A stretch of DNA of 64,000 bases from positions 571,688-635,687 of the forward strand of contig NZ_JAQQTF010000006.1 of NCBI RefSeq assembly GCF_028561275.1, read 5' to 3'. How positions within the stretch are numbered: the first letter of the stretch is position 1; each line of letters opens with the position of its first letter. The stretch comes from Aureisphaera galaxeae. Lineage in GTDB: Bacteria; Bacteroidota; Bacteroidia; Flavobacteriales; Flavobacteriaceae. The position numbers and the translations under genes are program-made. Positions 9,101 to 19,554 of the stretch are shown here, piece after piece. The notes below the pieces were generated by a model. The model was given only the letters and a program-made list of their open reading frames with translations. It was not told the DNA's origin and did no database searches.

Positions 9101-9822
9101 ATAGCTCTAGCTGTGGAAGCTTGATCGTCTTCCAATACACGATAGGCATCACTCCAAATAGCACTTGTAAATACGTTGGTAACATCGTCACCCCAAATCA
9201 CTGAACTTGCAGGATCGGCTGGATCACCATCCCAAATACGAACGTTGATCTCGTTAATTGAAGCAGGAGTAGTTGGCTCTCCTGTTTGGTATCCGTAAAA
9301 ATCGATAGAGGTAACATCGTAATCATCTGTCAACACAATGTCCTCAGCGATTCTGTTACCATTAGCGATTTGTACACCGAAACCGTATGTAGACATTCCT
9401 AAAGTAACGTTTTCAACGATACTTAAATGCGGTGGTCCAGCAACAGAAAAGTATGGCCCACTTTCATAAGCCAATACTGGAGACTCGGCATTTGATGAAC
9501 CTTGGTAGGAAACCCCATTGTAGGTTCCCGTAGCAACGGTAATCTGTCCAGCTGCTGGAGTAGATCCATCACTTAATTCGGCCATTGTTGCATCTGCCAC
9601 CTGATTTACCGTAGTATACACCATCTGCTGAACAGGTGCCGGGGCCTTTCCGAAAGAAACATCTGCCGTAGAACGGTTGGCATGCGTAGTTGTTAATTTC
9701 GCAACTTTCTTGGTGGCTTTCTTCACGACTGCAGTAGGGGCCGCTTTCACGGGAACTGCTGAATCTTGACTAAAACCAACCGCGCAAATTAACATCGCAA
9801 TTAGTAAAGTAAATTTTTTCAT
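6127..9822 (-). CDS. Large secreted T9SS type A sorting-domain protein
   Basis: A 1231-residue secreted or cell-surface protein. A signal peptide (MKKFTLLIAMLICAVGFSQ) is followed by a low-complexity Ala/Lys/Val stretch, then a beta-rich region. Around 330-560 there are repeated short blades resembling a beta-propeller (VYGVGSDLTNPSNLYTMD, MYGYDIVDDSFYSID). The last 450 residues hold three related modules of about 120 residues with paired cysteines and WYSFT/WYVYN/WYTFT signatures, similar to pre-peptidase C-terminal or CUB-like domains. The final 75 residues (PNPAVDVVNL ... GTYLMKVYADG) are a T9SS type A sorting domain. The acidic, Thr/Gly-rich composition fits calcium-stabilised surface domains. 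The gene is monocistronic with its own terminator. Ligand unknown. Confidence 0.9.
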   Translation of the reverse strand: MKKFTLLIAMLICAVGFSQDSAVPVKAAPTAVVKKATKKVAKLTTTHANRSTADVSFGKAPAPVQQMVYTTVNQVADATMAELSDGSTPAAGQITVATGTYNGVSYQGSSNAESPVLAYESGPYFSVAGPPHLSIVENVTLGMSTYGFGVQIANGNRIAEDIVLTDDYDVTSIDFYGYQTGEPTTPASINEINVRIWDGDPADPASSVIWGDDVTNVFTSAIWSDAYRVLEDDQASTARAIQRVTVDTPGLSLAAGTYWVDWSYAGTGGSGPWQPPVVITGQTSTGNAQQFLGSTGAWGPMNDGGTATQLGAPIQVYGDCTSCGGSGDPETVYARDSGAGNFVSFDRSTPGTFNVIGPDAGADFFEGVGAIDPNDLTTAYVMDLDGDLYSLDITTGTYTTLGVIPVNGAEVWLGLTWDSSGTVYGVGSDLTNPSNLYTMDLVGLTATLVGSMGNAGGGMIDIAITNSGDMYGYDIVDDSFYSIDPATGAATLIGPIGFDANFGQGLAYNAADDILYMNAFENGVAGQWREVDITTGTATYLADFEGGNQVPWASFAVTAGGGGDTCGGTIPDYENTSATGGGPPSQIFPDFPDFDCEAVDDFIISGAQTAAMCEIAIIGSGTGIPVDPANTVELTVYTDNAGVPGSVVFTESFLGTDVDPDGDGIFTLTPTSLTALNPGVRYWVSVVPVMEFGVSGQWFWNSADDTNDDAALWQNPGGGFATCTTWDTFANCGVGGGLGPDLLMDISFIEVTAPTPDECAGAIPVACDDVITGDTSDNTDQGGNNDSEDEWYSFTGTGSAQIVTVSLCDPGTTYDSRLTVYDSCGGTEIATNDDSCGLQSELQFFSDGTTTYYIAVEGFAAGDVGPFVMSITCEPVPDNDQCDGAFPIVCGDSLMGTTINSTDDTAAAPDCDTATTTPGVWYVYNDTSGLPTDILLSTCSTNTNYDTKISVYTGDCGSLPLTCVAGNDDSGNCTDFQSEVEFQSDGNTTYYILVHGFGGATGDFELSMSCTIVPPPNDPIANAIDLNDFDCPWTDENVAMPGATTEAGNPTNCDISGANGVWYTFTPIADGFIRGTVLQPAGATSVTFYTAPDETSTEDELVLVDWFENQCFPNVTARIPIVTGQAYYCFVVNTGGATDIEFTECDNTLGTSDVVIAGFSYYPNPAVDVVNLTAAQNIERVEVFNMLGQKVIDQSVNASRGQLNVAQLNQGTYLMKVYADGEIGAYHIIKQ

Positions 9823-9946
9823 AATTTGATATTAAATTAATAGATTAGTTAATAACGTTAAAAATATCCAAAAAAAAGGGAACTACAAAAGAAAAAATGA
9901 ACTTAACCCACATCACCGACAAAAGTCCGTTTTTGCCGACTAAAAA

Positions 9947-9976
9947 CAAAAAAAGCCCGCCGAACGGCGAGCTCAT
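9947..9976 (-). terminator. Intrinsic terminator of fabI
   Basis: Minus-strand stem GCTCGCC / GGCGGGC with a four-base loop (one G-T pair), followed by seven T. It lies 20 bases past the fabI stop. Confidence 0.88.
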
Positions 9977-9996
9977 TTCTTAAAATCGTAGTTTGT

Positions 9997-10812
9997 CTAT
10001 TCTTTTAAAAACGCTTCCATCACTTCGTTGCTCACTCCAACATTCGAGAAGCCTCCATCATTGTAAAGATTTTGTAAAGTTACCCTTTTGGTAAGATCAC
10101 TAAACAGGGAAACCGTGTAGTTTGCGCAATCCATTGCCGTAGCATTTCCAAGAGGCGACATCTTATCTGCATAAGCGATAAACCCATCGAATCCCTTAAC
10201 TCCCTGACCTGCAGTGGTTGGCGTAGGTGATTGTGAAATTGTGTTTACCCGTACCTTCTTATCCTTACCAAAGAAGTATCCAAAACTTCTTGCGATAGAT
10301 TCCAAATAGGCTTTGTTATCCGCCATATCATTATAATCTGGGAATACACGTTGTGCTGCCATATAGGTTAATGCAACGATACTTCCCCACTCACTCATTG
10401 CATCCTTCTTATATAATACCTGCATTGTTTTGTGGAAAGAAAGCGCAGATACATCCCATCCCTTTTGAGTCCAATCGTATTTCTGATCCGTGTAGTGCTT
10501 TCCTTTACGCACATTTACAGACATCCCGATGGAGTGAAGCACAAAATCCAACTTGCCTCCCAAAATTTCCATTGCCTTCTCAACAAGGTTTTCCAGGTCC
10601 TCCAAATTGGTGGCATCCGCAGGAATTATCTCAGAATTGGTTTTTTCCGCCAATTGATTGATCTGCCCCATACGCATAGCGATCGGTGCATTGGTAAGTA
10701 CTATAGCGCCCCCTTCTTCGTGAACGCGCTCTGCCGTTTTCCAAGCAATAGAGTTTTCATCCAATGCTCCAAAAATAATTCCTCGTTTTCCTTTTAGTAA
10801 GTTGTATGACAT
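9997..10812 (-). CDS. fabI: Enoyl-[acyl-carrier-protein] reductase FabI
   Basis: FabI reduces trans-2-enoyl-ACP with NADH in the last step of each fatty acid elongation cycle. The product is 271 residues, a classical divergent short-chain dehydrogenase fold. The N-terminal GKRGIIFGALDENSIAW is the FabI cofactor motif in which Gly-x-x-x-x-x-Ser-Ile-Ala replaces the usual SDR signature. The catalytic Tyr-x6-Lys is in YNDMADNK, with the upstream Tyr in LTYMAAQRV. The C-terminal SPTPTTAGQGVKGF is the substrate lid. It has its own promoter candidate (10863-10870) and terminator. This is the likely sole enoyl reductase, though a FabK or FabV elsewhere cannot be excluded. Confidence 0.97.
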   Translation of the reverse strand: MSYNLLKGKRGIIFGALDENSIAWKTAERVHEEGGAIVLTNAPIAMRMGQINQLAEKTNSEIIPADATNLEDLENLVEKAMEILGGKLDFVLHSIGMSVNVRKGKHYTDQKYDWTQKGWDVSALSFHKTMQVLYKKDAMSEWGSIVALTYMAAQRVFPDYNDMADNKAYLESIARSFGYFFGKDKKVRVNTISQSPTPTTAGQGVKGFDGFIAYADKMSPLGNATAMDCANYTVSLFSDLTKRVTLQNLYNDGGFSNVGVSNEVMEAFLKE

Positions 10813-10862
10813 AATTCCTTAATGGTTAATTTTCTTGTAACTAAGATAATTTGGTCGAAGTG

Positions 10863-10870
10863 CAAAGATA
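10863..10870 (-). promoter_or_regulatory. -7 element upstream of fabI
   Basis: Minus-strand TATCTTTG is a perfect TAnnTTTG match about 50 bases before the fabI start, just after the recN stop. No clear -33 element. Confidence 0.45.
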
Positions 10871-10872
10871 CA

Positions 10873-12525
10873 CTAATTCAACAATTGCTTGGCGTGTGCA
10901 ATGGCCGAATCGCTTAGTGTGCTACCCCCTATCATTTGGGCGATTTCAATAATTCGGTCTTCTTGGGTAAGTTCCTTAATATGGGTAGTAGTGACATTGT
11001 TTTCATCTCTTTTGAATACCCTTTTGTGGTAGTCGCCTTTGGCAGCGATTTGCGGCAGGTGCGTAATGCTTAACACTTGCATCTTTTTACTCATGGACGC
11101 CATAATTTCTGCCATCTTATGTGCAATCTCCCCAGAAACCCCAGTGTCGATCTCGTCGAAAATAAGGGTGGGTAGGTCCTTGTATTCTGTCAAAACAGCT
11201 TTAATGGCCAACATGATCCTGCTCATTTCTCCTCCCGAAGCTACTTTCTGAAGCAAGCCGAACGCACCTCCTTTATTAGCAGTAAACAGCAATTCCAATT
11301 GAGCGTTTCCGTCAGTTCTAAATGCCTCTTGTTCCTGCAATTGAAATTGAAATTGCGCATTAGGAAGGCCCAACCCTAGCAAAAATGCTTCTAGTTTCTC
11401 CTTTAATATAGGTATTGCAGCTTCCCGCTTGTTATTTATTTGCTGTGCAATTTCCAATGTCTTCTTCCTAGCCGTTTCTACCTTGGTCTCCAAAGTTTCT
11501 ATGGTTTCATCGATCTGGGAAGAAGCTACCACCTTCTCCTCCAATTCCTCCTGAATTTTCAGCAACTCACTTACTTCCGAAACCCCATGCTTTTGCTGCA
11601 ATCGAAAGAGCGTTTGCATCTTTTCCTGCACCTCCATAAGCAGTTGCGGATTTACCTCCAAAACATCTGCCGATTTCAACACTTCACTCTCTACATCTTC
11701 CAATTCGATAATAGTACTATTCACACGATTCCAAAGAGATTCGTAGTCCGTTGAGAAATTTCTGATTCTATTCAGTTCCTGAAGGGCTTCCCTCAAGGAA
11801 GTTATACTTCCCGACATCTCATTGGAAAGGGATTGGGAAACCTTTGCCAACACTTCCTGAATCTCTTCCGCGTTGTTCAATTTCTCGTAAGTTTCTTCCA
11901 ACTCTTCTTGCTGAATGGAAGCAAGATTGGCTTCTACCAATTCATTGTATAAAAAACTATGGTAGTCTAAATCCTTAAGTGCCTGATCCCGTTCAGAAAT
12001 CAATTGGGATAATTGCTGTTTATGCTCCTTAAACAACCGAAGATTACTTCTATAGACATCCAACAAATCCCGATTTCCAGCCAGGGCATCCACTACTTCC
12101 ATCTGGTAGCCTTCTGTGGCCAACGTACGGGTTTCGTGCTGACTGTGAATATCGATCAACTCTTCGCCCAATACCTGCATTTGCTGAAGGGTCACAGGCG
12201 TGTCATTCACAAAGGCTCGGGACTTTCCACTAGGTAGAATTTCCCTTCGCACAATGGTCTCCTCTTCATAGTCCAGATCGTTTTCAGCAAATAAGTCCTG
12301 CAAGGCGTAGTTTCCAATAGAAAATTGGGCTTCGATAATGCACTTACTCGCCATATCCCGCATCACTTTTAAATCGGCACGGTTCCCTAAAACCAAGCCC
12401 AAGGCTCCCAACAAAATGGATTTACCTGCACCGGTTTCACCAGTAATGATAGTAAGTCCTCTATTGAAGTCTACCTTAATATCTTCAATAAGTGCATAAT
12501 TTTTTATAGAAAGTGATGTGATCAA
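10873..12525 (-). CDS. recN: DNA repair protein RecN
   Basis: RecN is an SMC-like ATPase that acts early at DNA double-strand breaks. The 550-residue product has the expected three parts: an N-terminal half-ATPase with Walker A GETGAGKS (about 30-37), a central coiled coil rich in Glu/Gln/Leu (about 160-360), and a C-terminal half with the ABC signature ASGGEMSRIMLAIK and Walker B LIFDEIDTGVSG. Length and order are normal. It follows a terminator that separates it from the DUF4835 gene. Its start overlaps no neighbour; MITSLSIKNYAL is the usual family N-terminus. Confidence 0.96.
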   Translation of the reverse strand: MITSLSIKNYALIEDIKVDFNRGLTIITGETGAGKSILLGALGLVLGNRADLKVMRDMASKCIIEAQFSIGNYALQDLFAENDLDYEEETIVRREILPSGKSRAFVNDTPVTLQQMQVLGEELIDIHSQHETRTLATEGYQMEVVDALAGNRDLLDVYRSNLRLFKEHKQQLSQLISERDQALKDLDYHSFLYNELVEANLASIQQEELEETYEKLNNAEEIQEVLAKVSQSLSNEMSGSITSLREALQELNRIRNFSTDYESLWNRVNSTIIELEDVESEVLKSADVLEVNPQLLMEVQEKMQTLFRLQQKHGVSEVSELLKIQEELEEKVVASSQIDETIETLETKVETARKKTLEIAQQINNKREAAIPILKEKLEAFLLGLGLPNAQFQFQLQEQEAFRTDGNAQLELLFTANKGGAFGLLQKVASGGEMSRIMLAIKAVLTEYKDLPTLIFDEIDTGVSGEIAHKMAEIMASMSKKMQVLSITHLPQIAAKGDYHKRVFKRDENNVTTTHIKELTQEDRIIEIAQMIGGSTLSDSAIAHAKQLLN

Positions 12526-12543
12526 AGGCGTGTTATAGATGAT

Positions 12544-12574
12544 AAAAAAACTCCCTCTAAAGTAAGGGAGTTTT
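12544..12574 (-). terminator. Terminator downstream of DUF4835 gene
   Basis: Stem AACTCCCT / AGGGAGTT with an eight-base loop, T-rich on the minus-strand exit side. It separates the bamD-rpoZ-coaBC-DUF4835 run from recN. Confidence 0.8.
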
Positions 12575-12597
12575 GGGATTCCTGCAAGATCAGAAAT

Positions 12598-13488
12598 TTA
12601 TATTCTTATTTTGCTCCAGTTCGCCCTACGGGTAGGAGCAATTCTGTTTAAATGTTCCATTAAGGTATTGATGTCTACGCTGGGACCTCCACTAAAAACA
12701 GCTTCAATCTCGTCGCTTTTTGCATCAAAAAACGTACGCAACAGAAAGGAATTCGGTCTGCGATCGTTTACGTTCTTCAGATTGGAAATGGATTCGATGA
12801 TCTTCAGCTTGGCGTCTCTTGCATTGGACTCCATAACGTCCATCCCCAAACGATGATAATTGTACATGGCATCATGAAACTCCTGATACACATTCGAAAT
12901 TATAGCATCGTTGTAACGGAATCTCGATTGGGTTCCGTCAGTTGCTTTCCATCCCGCAAAGTTACTAGAAGCAGCGGTGTTCACAATTTGCTTGGCGATA
13001 TCAAAATACTCCCTTCCTCCATTCAATTCGAAAGTATCGGCATCCAATCCTAGCACGGTATATACATGGTAGGCCAATACGGAAACCAAATTGGAATCGA
13101 AGGTATTAATATTGAATACCAAAGGTTGGAATTCGTTGTAATCGAAACTGAATTGACGATCGTTATAATTATATATAGGTGTATCGTAAATAGATCCATA
13201 CACGGGTCTCGACGCCTGTACCTGTAATTGCCCTTCGAATGCGGTCGATTCGAAAGCGGTAATAATTAAGGTGAAATTACAATCGATACGTTCCTGATTC
13301 TTAAACTCCCTTTGGGTCCAACTGGTGTTGTTAAGAAACTCGGTCAATTGTTGCTCTAAGGTTCGAAACACCTGAAAATTGGGTTGTCCCGTCTGTTGTG
13401 CATCTATGGTAACGGTGGCATTCAATTCCTGGGCATTCATGGTTCCAAAGCCCATCAACACGGCCACTAAAAATAAAACTCTACGCAT
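12598..13488 (-). CDS. DUF4835 family secreted protein
   Basis: A 296-residue exported protein with signal peptide MRRVLFLVAVLMGFGTMNAQ. The sequence ELNATVTIDAQQTGQPNFQVF at the mature N-terminus and the ERIDCNFTLIIT segment are typical of DUF4835, a Bacteroidota family nearly always found just after coaBC and before recN, as here. The function is not established. The start overlaps the coaBC stop by eight bases, indicating translational coupling. An involvement in envelope assembly is an inference from linkage with bamD only. Confidence 0.85.
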   Translation of the reverse strand: MRRVLFLVAVLMGFGTMNAQELNATVTIDAQQTGQPNFQVFRTLEQQLTEFLNNTSWTQREFKNQERIDCNFTLIITAFESTAFEGQLQVQASRPVYGSIYDTPIYNYNDRQFSFDYNEFQPLVFNINTFDSNLVSVLAYHVYTVLGLDADTFELNGGREYFDIAKQIVNTAASSNFAGWKATDGTQSRFRYNDAIISNVYQEFHDAMYNYHRLGMDVMESNARDAKLKIIESISNLKNVNDRRPNSFLLRTFFDAKSDEIEAVFSGGPSVDINTLMEHLNRIAPTRRANWSKIRI

Positions 13489-14692
13489 CTATATGATCTA
13501 TAATGTGTTGTAAAATATCGTATGCTACTTCTTTCTTACTCTTAACTTCAAAAGGGATTACTTTATTGTTACGGGTAATAAAAGTAACTTTATTGGTATC
13601 GGTTCCAAAACCGGCACCTTTGTCTTTGAGCGAATTTAATACAATTAAGTCTAAATTCTTTTTTTCCAGTTTTGTTTTTGCATTATCCAATTCGTTTTGG
13701 GTCTCTAATGCAAATCCTACCAGAAATTGTTTGTCCTTTATTTTTCCCAAGGAAGCCAGAATATCCTGTGTTTTTTCCAACTCTATCGTCATCTCCCCTT
13801 CCTTTTTCTTTATTTTTTCGGAAGCTACATTTTTCGGTCGGTAATCGGCCACTGCAGCACTCAATATGGCCGTATGGCAATGTGGATAATACAGATGTAC
13901 CGCATCGTACATTTCCTGAGCAGAGGTTACCCGAACTATTGATACATTGGGAGCTTGGAGTTGTAGGCTTGTTGGCCCTGAAACCAACACAACCTCAGCG
14001 CCTAATTCGGAAGCTTTCTCTGCGATGGCGTAGCCCATTTTGCCACTGGAGTGATTTCCTATGAATCGAACAGGGTCTATAGCTTCATAGGTGGGGCCTG
14101 CCGTAATTACGATTTTCTTGCCCTTTAACGGAAGCTGGTCGGCAATGTCTTTTTCTAAAAACGCTACTATGTTTTCGGGTTCCGCCATGCGTCCTTTGCC
14201 TACCAAACCACTGGCCAATTCGCCATGCTCGGCTGGGACGATCGCATTTCCGAAGGACTCCAATTTCGAAAGGGTTTCCAGCGTACTGGGGTGTTTGTAC
14301 ATATCCAAATCCATCGCTGGAGCAATATACACCGGGCATTTTGCAGACAGATAAGTAGCCACCAAAAGGTTGTCACTCTGTCCCTGCGCCATTTTGGAAA
14401 GTGTATTGGCAGTAGCGGGAGCTATGATAAAAAAATCTGCCCAAAGGCCTAACTCGACATGGTTATTCCATTGGGCATTATCATCGTCTTCGTTCGTGAA
14501 CGAAGAAAAAACTTCGTTTTTGGAAAGTGTGGAAAGGGTTAACGGAGTAACGAACTCCTTAGCCGAGGGGGTCATGACCACTTTTACTTCGGCACCCTTC
14601 TTAATTAACAATCGAACCAGATAGGTACTCTTATAAGCGGCAATACCGGCAGTAACGCCCAGTAATACTTTTTTTCCGCTTAAAACAGACAT
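13481..14692 (-). CDS. coaBC: Bifunctional phosphopantothenoylcysteine decarboxylase / synthase CoaBC
   Basis: CoaBC joins cysteine to 4'-phosphopantothenate and decarboxylates the product to 4'-phosphopantetheine. The N-terminal flavoprotein half (CoaC, about 1-180) shows the LGVTAGIAAYKS start, NHVELGLWADFFIIAPATANT with the catalytic His, and PAMDLDMY. The C-terminal half (CoaB, about 190-403) has ITAGPTYEAIDPVRFIGNHSSGKMG and the AAVADYRP segment. At 403 residues it has the full bifunctional length. It lies nine bases after rpoZ and overlaps the DUF4835 start, so it is in the bamD operon. Confidence 0.96.
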   Translation of the reverse strand: MSVLSGKKVLLGVTAGIAAYKSTYLVRLLIKKGAEVKVVMTPSAKEFVTPLTLSTLSKNEVFSSFTNEDDDNAQWNNHVELGLWADFFIIAPATANTLSKMAQGQSDNLLVATYLSAKCPVYIAPAMDLDMYKHPSTLETLSKLESFGNAIVPAEHGELASGLVGKGRMAEPENIVAFLEKDIADQLPLKGKKIVITAGPTYEAIDPVRFIGNHSSGKMGYAIAEKASELGAEVVLVSGPTSLQLQAPNVSIVRVTSAQEMYDAVHLYYPHCHTAILSAAVADYRPKNVASEKIKKKEGEMTIELEKTQDILASLGKIKDKQFLVGFALETQNELDNAKTKLEKKNLDLIVLNSLKDKGAGFGTDTNKVTFITRNNKVIPFEVKSKKEVAYDILQHIIDHIDA

Positions 14693-14701
14693 ACCCTAAA
14701 C

Positions 14702-15031
14702 TTATAGTTCTTCGTCCTGGGTGTTACGATAGTAAATTTTGTTCTCTAACCACTCTTGTACCGCAAGTGCGTGTGGTTTTGGAAGCTTTTCGTAAAACTT
14801 GGAAACTTCGATCTGCTCCTTGTTCTCAAAAATCTCTTCTAGACTATCATTGTAGGTAGCAAACTCGTCCAACTTCTCCAATAGCTCTTTCTTAATGTCG
14901 CTATTGATTTGGGTCGCTCTTTTAGAAATGATAGAGATGGCCTCATAAATATTGCTGGTAGGGGCATCTACCAAGTTCTTATCAATCGTCGTAGTATTGA
15001 TAGGGGCATCGCTGTTTTTAATATCGCTCAT
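14702..15031 (-). CDS. rpoZ: RNA polymerase omega subunit (Bacteroidota type)
   Basis: Small subunit that stabilises beta' in RNA polymerase. The 109-residue protein carries the Rpb6/omega core NIYEAISIISKRATQIN, equivalent to the conserved region that grips the beta' C-terminus, and a Bacteroidota-type tail ending PKPHALAVQEWLENKIYY. It sits five bases downstream of bamD and nine upstream of coaBC, the classic arrangement in Flavobacteria. The annotation often appears as a hypothetical or 'RNA polymerase Rpb6' protein. Confidence 0.9.
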   Translation of the reverse strand: MSDIKNSDAPINTTTIDKNLVDAPTSNIYEAISIISKRATQINSDIKKELLEKLDEFATYNDSLEEIFENKEQIEVSKFYEKLPKPHALAVQEWLENKIYYRNTQDEEL

Positions 15032-15036
15032 AATCC

Positions 15037-15846
15037 TTAATTAATTGCTGTTTCAGTTTCCGATTCCGATAATCGCTTGTCTATGTCCTCTAGCATTTCA
15101 TCTGCTTTGGAACGGAAATCGGATTCTCCGTAATATTTTTTAAAGCTGTCGTAATGTTTTTTGGCAGCTCTCAATCGCTCATCAACTTTAGAAGGCACAC
15201 TGTTAATTGCCAACTGATACGCTGCTTCGATCCGCTCGTAAAAAGCGTTGGGTCTATACTTGGACCCCGGATGATCACTAATGAAGTTACTGTAGGCCTC
15301 AATAGAAGCTTTATAATCTGAAATACGCAAGTATTGCTTGGCTACTTCGTAATCCTTCTTTTCCAGTTTTCTTCTCAATTCAAAAACCAATTGGTTGGCT
15401 TCCTCTTTGTAATCGGAAGTCGGAAATTCATCAATGAATGCCTGCAATTTCTCCATCGCCTTTTGCGTATCGGTCTGATCCAAGGAATACCTTGGAGACA
15501 GCTCGTAGTAACTTTTGGCCGAACGGTAGGCCGCCAATTCCAAACTATCACTTTTGGGATAGGAACTCGCAAAACGCTCAAACTGATACCCCGCCAAATA
15601 ATAATCTTCTAACTGATAAAAGGTATTGGCGTAGCGGAACATTAATGGCTCTGCCTGCGGCTTCCCTCGATACACAGGAACAATCTGCTCCATTAATCGA
15701 AGGGATTTCTTGAACTTCTTTTGTTTGTATAATGAATCTGCCATCGAATACTTTTTCGCAGCATCATCCGACTTCAAAAGCTTCTGGTAGTCGCTACAAG
15801 AACTAAATACCAAAGCGATCATAAGTAATAACAGACTCGATTTCAT
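15037..15846 (-). CDS. bamD: Outer membrane assembly lipoprotein BamD
   Basis: BamD is the essential lipoprotein partner of BamA in beta-barrel insertion. From the ATG at 15846 the 269-residue product has a short lipoprotein signal (MKSSLLLLMIALVFSSC, lipobox Cys17) followed by five tetratricopeptide-like repeats (YQLEDYYLAGYQFERFASSYP and similar). The frame is open to an ATG at 15861, but a full promoter (15866-15894) places the transcription start between the two, so the inner ATG is chosen. First gene of the bamD-rpoZ-coaBC-DUF4835 operon. Confidence 0.93.
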   Translation of the reverse strand: MKSSLLLLMIALVFSSCSDYQKLLKSDDAAKKYSMADSLYKQKKFKKSLRLMEQIVPVYRGKPQAEPLMFRYANTFYQLEDYYLAGYQFERFASSYPKSDSLELAAYRSAKSYYELSPRYSLDQTDTQKAMEKLQAFIDEFPTSDYKEEANQLVFELRRKLEKKDYEVAKQYLRISDYKASIEAYSNFISDHPGSKYRPNAFYERIEAAYQLAINSVPSKVDERLRAAKKHYDSFKKYYGESDFRSKADEMLEDIDKRLSESETETAIN

Positions 15847-15865
15847 GGTTTTAAAAAACATCGTG

Positions 15866-15894
15866 CAAAAGTAGTGAATTATAAGGGATTACAA
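15866..15894 (-). promoter_or_regulatory. Promoter of the bamD-rpoZ-coaBC operon
   Basis: On the minus strand TTG (preceded by T) is followed after 18 bases by TACTTTTG. Both -33 and -7 elements match the Bacteroidota sigma-ABfr consensus at the expected spacing. Start of transcription would fall near 15858. Confidence 0.75.
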
Positions 15895-15980
15895 AAACTT
15901 ATTTAAGCTACTAAAATAGTGGAACCCGTAAGGAATCCATGGCCCTATTTCCAAATTTAACGAAGAATTAGGGTTTCAAA

Positions 15981-16856
15981 TTATACATTATCAGCGAAGT
16001 CATCGATTTTGGAACGCAATTCCGGGCTAACTCCCACCAATGGTAACCTTACGAAAGGTTCGCAAATGTTCAGTTTATGGAACACCGCTTTAATACCCGC
16101 TGGATTCCCTTCGGCAAAAATATAATCGATGCACGGAGCCATTTTGTAATGCAATTTATAGGCCTTATCCACTTCCCGATTCAATCCGAAACGGATCATA
16201 TCCGAAAATTCTTGTGGAAATCCCTGTCCTATTACTGAAATCACACCCGAACCTCCTGCTAATGTCATGGGTAAAGCAAGAATGTCGTCACCGCTTATCA
16301 CCAAAAAGTCATCGGGCGTACTATCGATCATTTGCATGGCTTGCACAATATCGTTAGCCGCTTCCTTGATGGCAACGATATTATCAAAATCCTGGGCCAA
16401 TCTGGCTACGGTTTCCGGCAACATATTACTAGCTGTTCTTCCTGGAACATTGTACATAACAATAGGAATGGGACATGCTCTTGCAATTGCCTTGAAATGC
16501 TGGTAAATTCCCTCTTGGGTGGGTTTGTTGTAGGCTGGTGATACCGAGAGAATGGCAGTAAAATCGGAAAGATCCCTATCGGCAATTTCATCCAGGATGG
16601 CTTGGGTATTATTACCCCCAATTCCTAGTACCATGGGAAGTTTTCCTGCGTTCGCCTTCTTTACGGTATCTATAGCCACCTGTTTCTCCTGTTTGGTAAG
16701 AGTCACACTTTCTCCTGTGGTTCCAAGGATTACTAAGTAATCGATTCCGTTTTCAATCTGATAGGCAACAACGCGCTCTAACGCGGGCACGTCCACGACT
16801 CCCTCCGCTGTAAATGGAGTTACAAGAGCCACACCCGTACCGACTAATTCTCTCAT
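15981..16856 (-). CDS. dapA: 4-hydroxy-tetrahydrodipicolinate synthase DapA
   Basis: DapA condenses pyruvate with aspartate semialdehyde at the branch to lysine and diaminopimelate. The 291-residue TIM barrel carries GTTGES (about 45-50), the catalytic Tyr in MYNVPGRT (about 135), and the Schiff-base Lys in VAIKEA (about 163), followed by ISGDD and GGSGVISV. Length is typical. The start overlaps the stop of the DUF6913 gene by four bases, so the pair is coupled. A long gap (about 120 bases) separates it from bamD downstream. Confidence 0.96.
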   Translation of the reverse strand: MRELVGTGVALVTPFTAEGVVDVPALERVVAYQIENGIDYLVILGTTGESVTLTKQEKQVAIDTVKKANAGKLPMVLGIGGNNTQAILDEIADRDLSDFTAILSVSPAYNKPTQEGIYQHFKAIARACPIPIVMYNVPGRTASNMLPETVARLAQDFDNIVAIKEAANDIVQAMQMIDSTPDDFLVISGDDILALPMTLAGGSGVISVIGQGFPQEFSDMIRFGLNREVDKAYKLHYKMAPCIDYIFAEGNPAGIKAVFHKLNICEPFVRLPLVGVSPELRSKIDDFADNV

Positions 16857-17371
16857 GCTATTTTATTCAATATGGTTAAATACTTTTTCAATTCACTTTT
16901 AAAAAGGTCGATCTGTTCTGGGGCTACACCAATCATTAAATCATATAATCGTTCATCACCTCCCGCAAAGCCTACTTTAAATTTTGCCTTGCTTCTCGAT
17001 ATCATCATATCCATGAACTCATTCGTACCTTTATAATATCCCACCAACACCCCGAATTCTGTATCCAAAAACTCCTGGGCATTCTGGTTGTGCATCTCCC
17101 CTTTCCAGTTAAAATCCTTGCACTGTACCTGATTTTGGCGAAGCGAGGGTATTTTCCGTTTCGTTTCGATAAAGGAAAACACACGCACATCTTTGGGCTG
17201 CATTCCTAAGTCTGCAGAAAAATGGTACAGCTTTTCGAAATCGGAAAGGAGCATTTCATCTACCAAAAAACCTAGGGTTTTGGCCGGGGCGTTTACCTTG
17301 GACACGTCCCGATCGACCAGTTGTTTTTCGGTCAATTTTCGCAATGACTTTCGTTTCAATTTTTCAAACAT
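16853..17371 (-). CDS. DUF6913 family protein
   Basis: A 172-residue cytoplasmic protein without signal peptide or membrane helices, resembling the DUF6913 family that in Flavobacteriaceae lies between ligA and dapA. The N-terminus is rich in Lys/Arg ([10 protein letters not shown]), the middle contains KDVRVFSF and a conserved [18 protein letters not shown] segment. No catalytic motif is recognised and no function is known. Its only firm clue is the tight coupling (four-base overlap) to dapA. A -7 match (17393-17400) lies 21 bases upstream. Confidence 0.75.
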   Translation of the reverse strand: MFEKLKRKSLRKLTEKQLVDRDVSKVNAPAKTLGFLVDEMLLSDFEKLYHFSADLGMQPKDVRVFSFIETKRKIPSLRQNQVQCKDFNWKGEMHNQNAQEFLDTEFGVLVGYYKGTNEFMDMMISRSKAKFKVGFAGGDERLYDLMIGVAPEQIDLFKSELKKYLTILNKIA

Positions 17372-17392
17372 AAACGTAGTAAGCTAGCCCAA

Positions 17393-17400
17393 CAAAAATA
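17393..17400 (-). promoter_or_regulatory. -7 element upstream of DUF6913-dapA
   Basis: Minus-strand TATTTTTG, a perfect TAnnTTTG match, 21 bases before the start at 17371. No convincing -33 element. Confidence 0.4.
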
Positions 17401-17429
17401 CGTTATCTCCTGTTAAATCCGATAGGATT

Positions 17430-19487
<2,058 letters not shown>

Positions 19488-19493
19488 TTATAA

Positions 19494-19526
19494 ACAAAAA
19501 AAGACCCGCCCCTAAGGGCAGGTCTC
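19494..19526 (-). terminator. Terminator of the FN3/GEVED T9SS gene
   Basis: Minus-strand stem GACCTGCCC / GGGCGGGTC with a short loop, followed by seven T. One mismatch in the stem. Confidence 0.88.
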
Positions 19527-19554
19527 AGACAATTAAACTAATAAACTCTCTAGA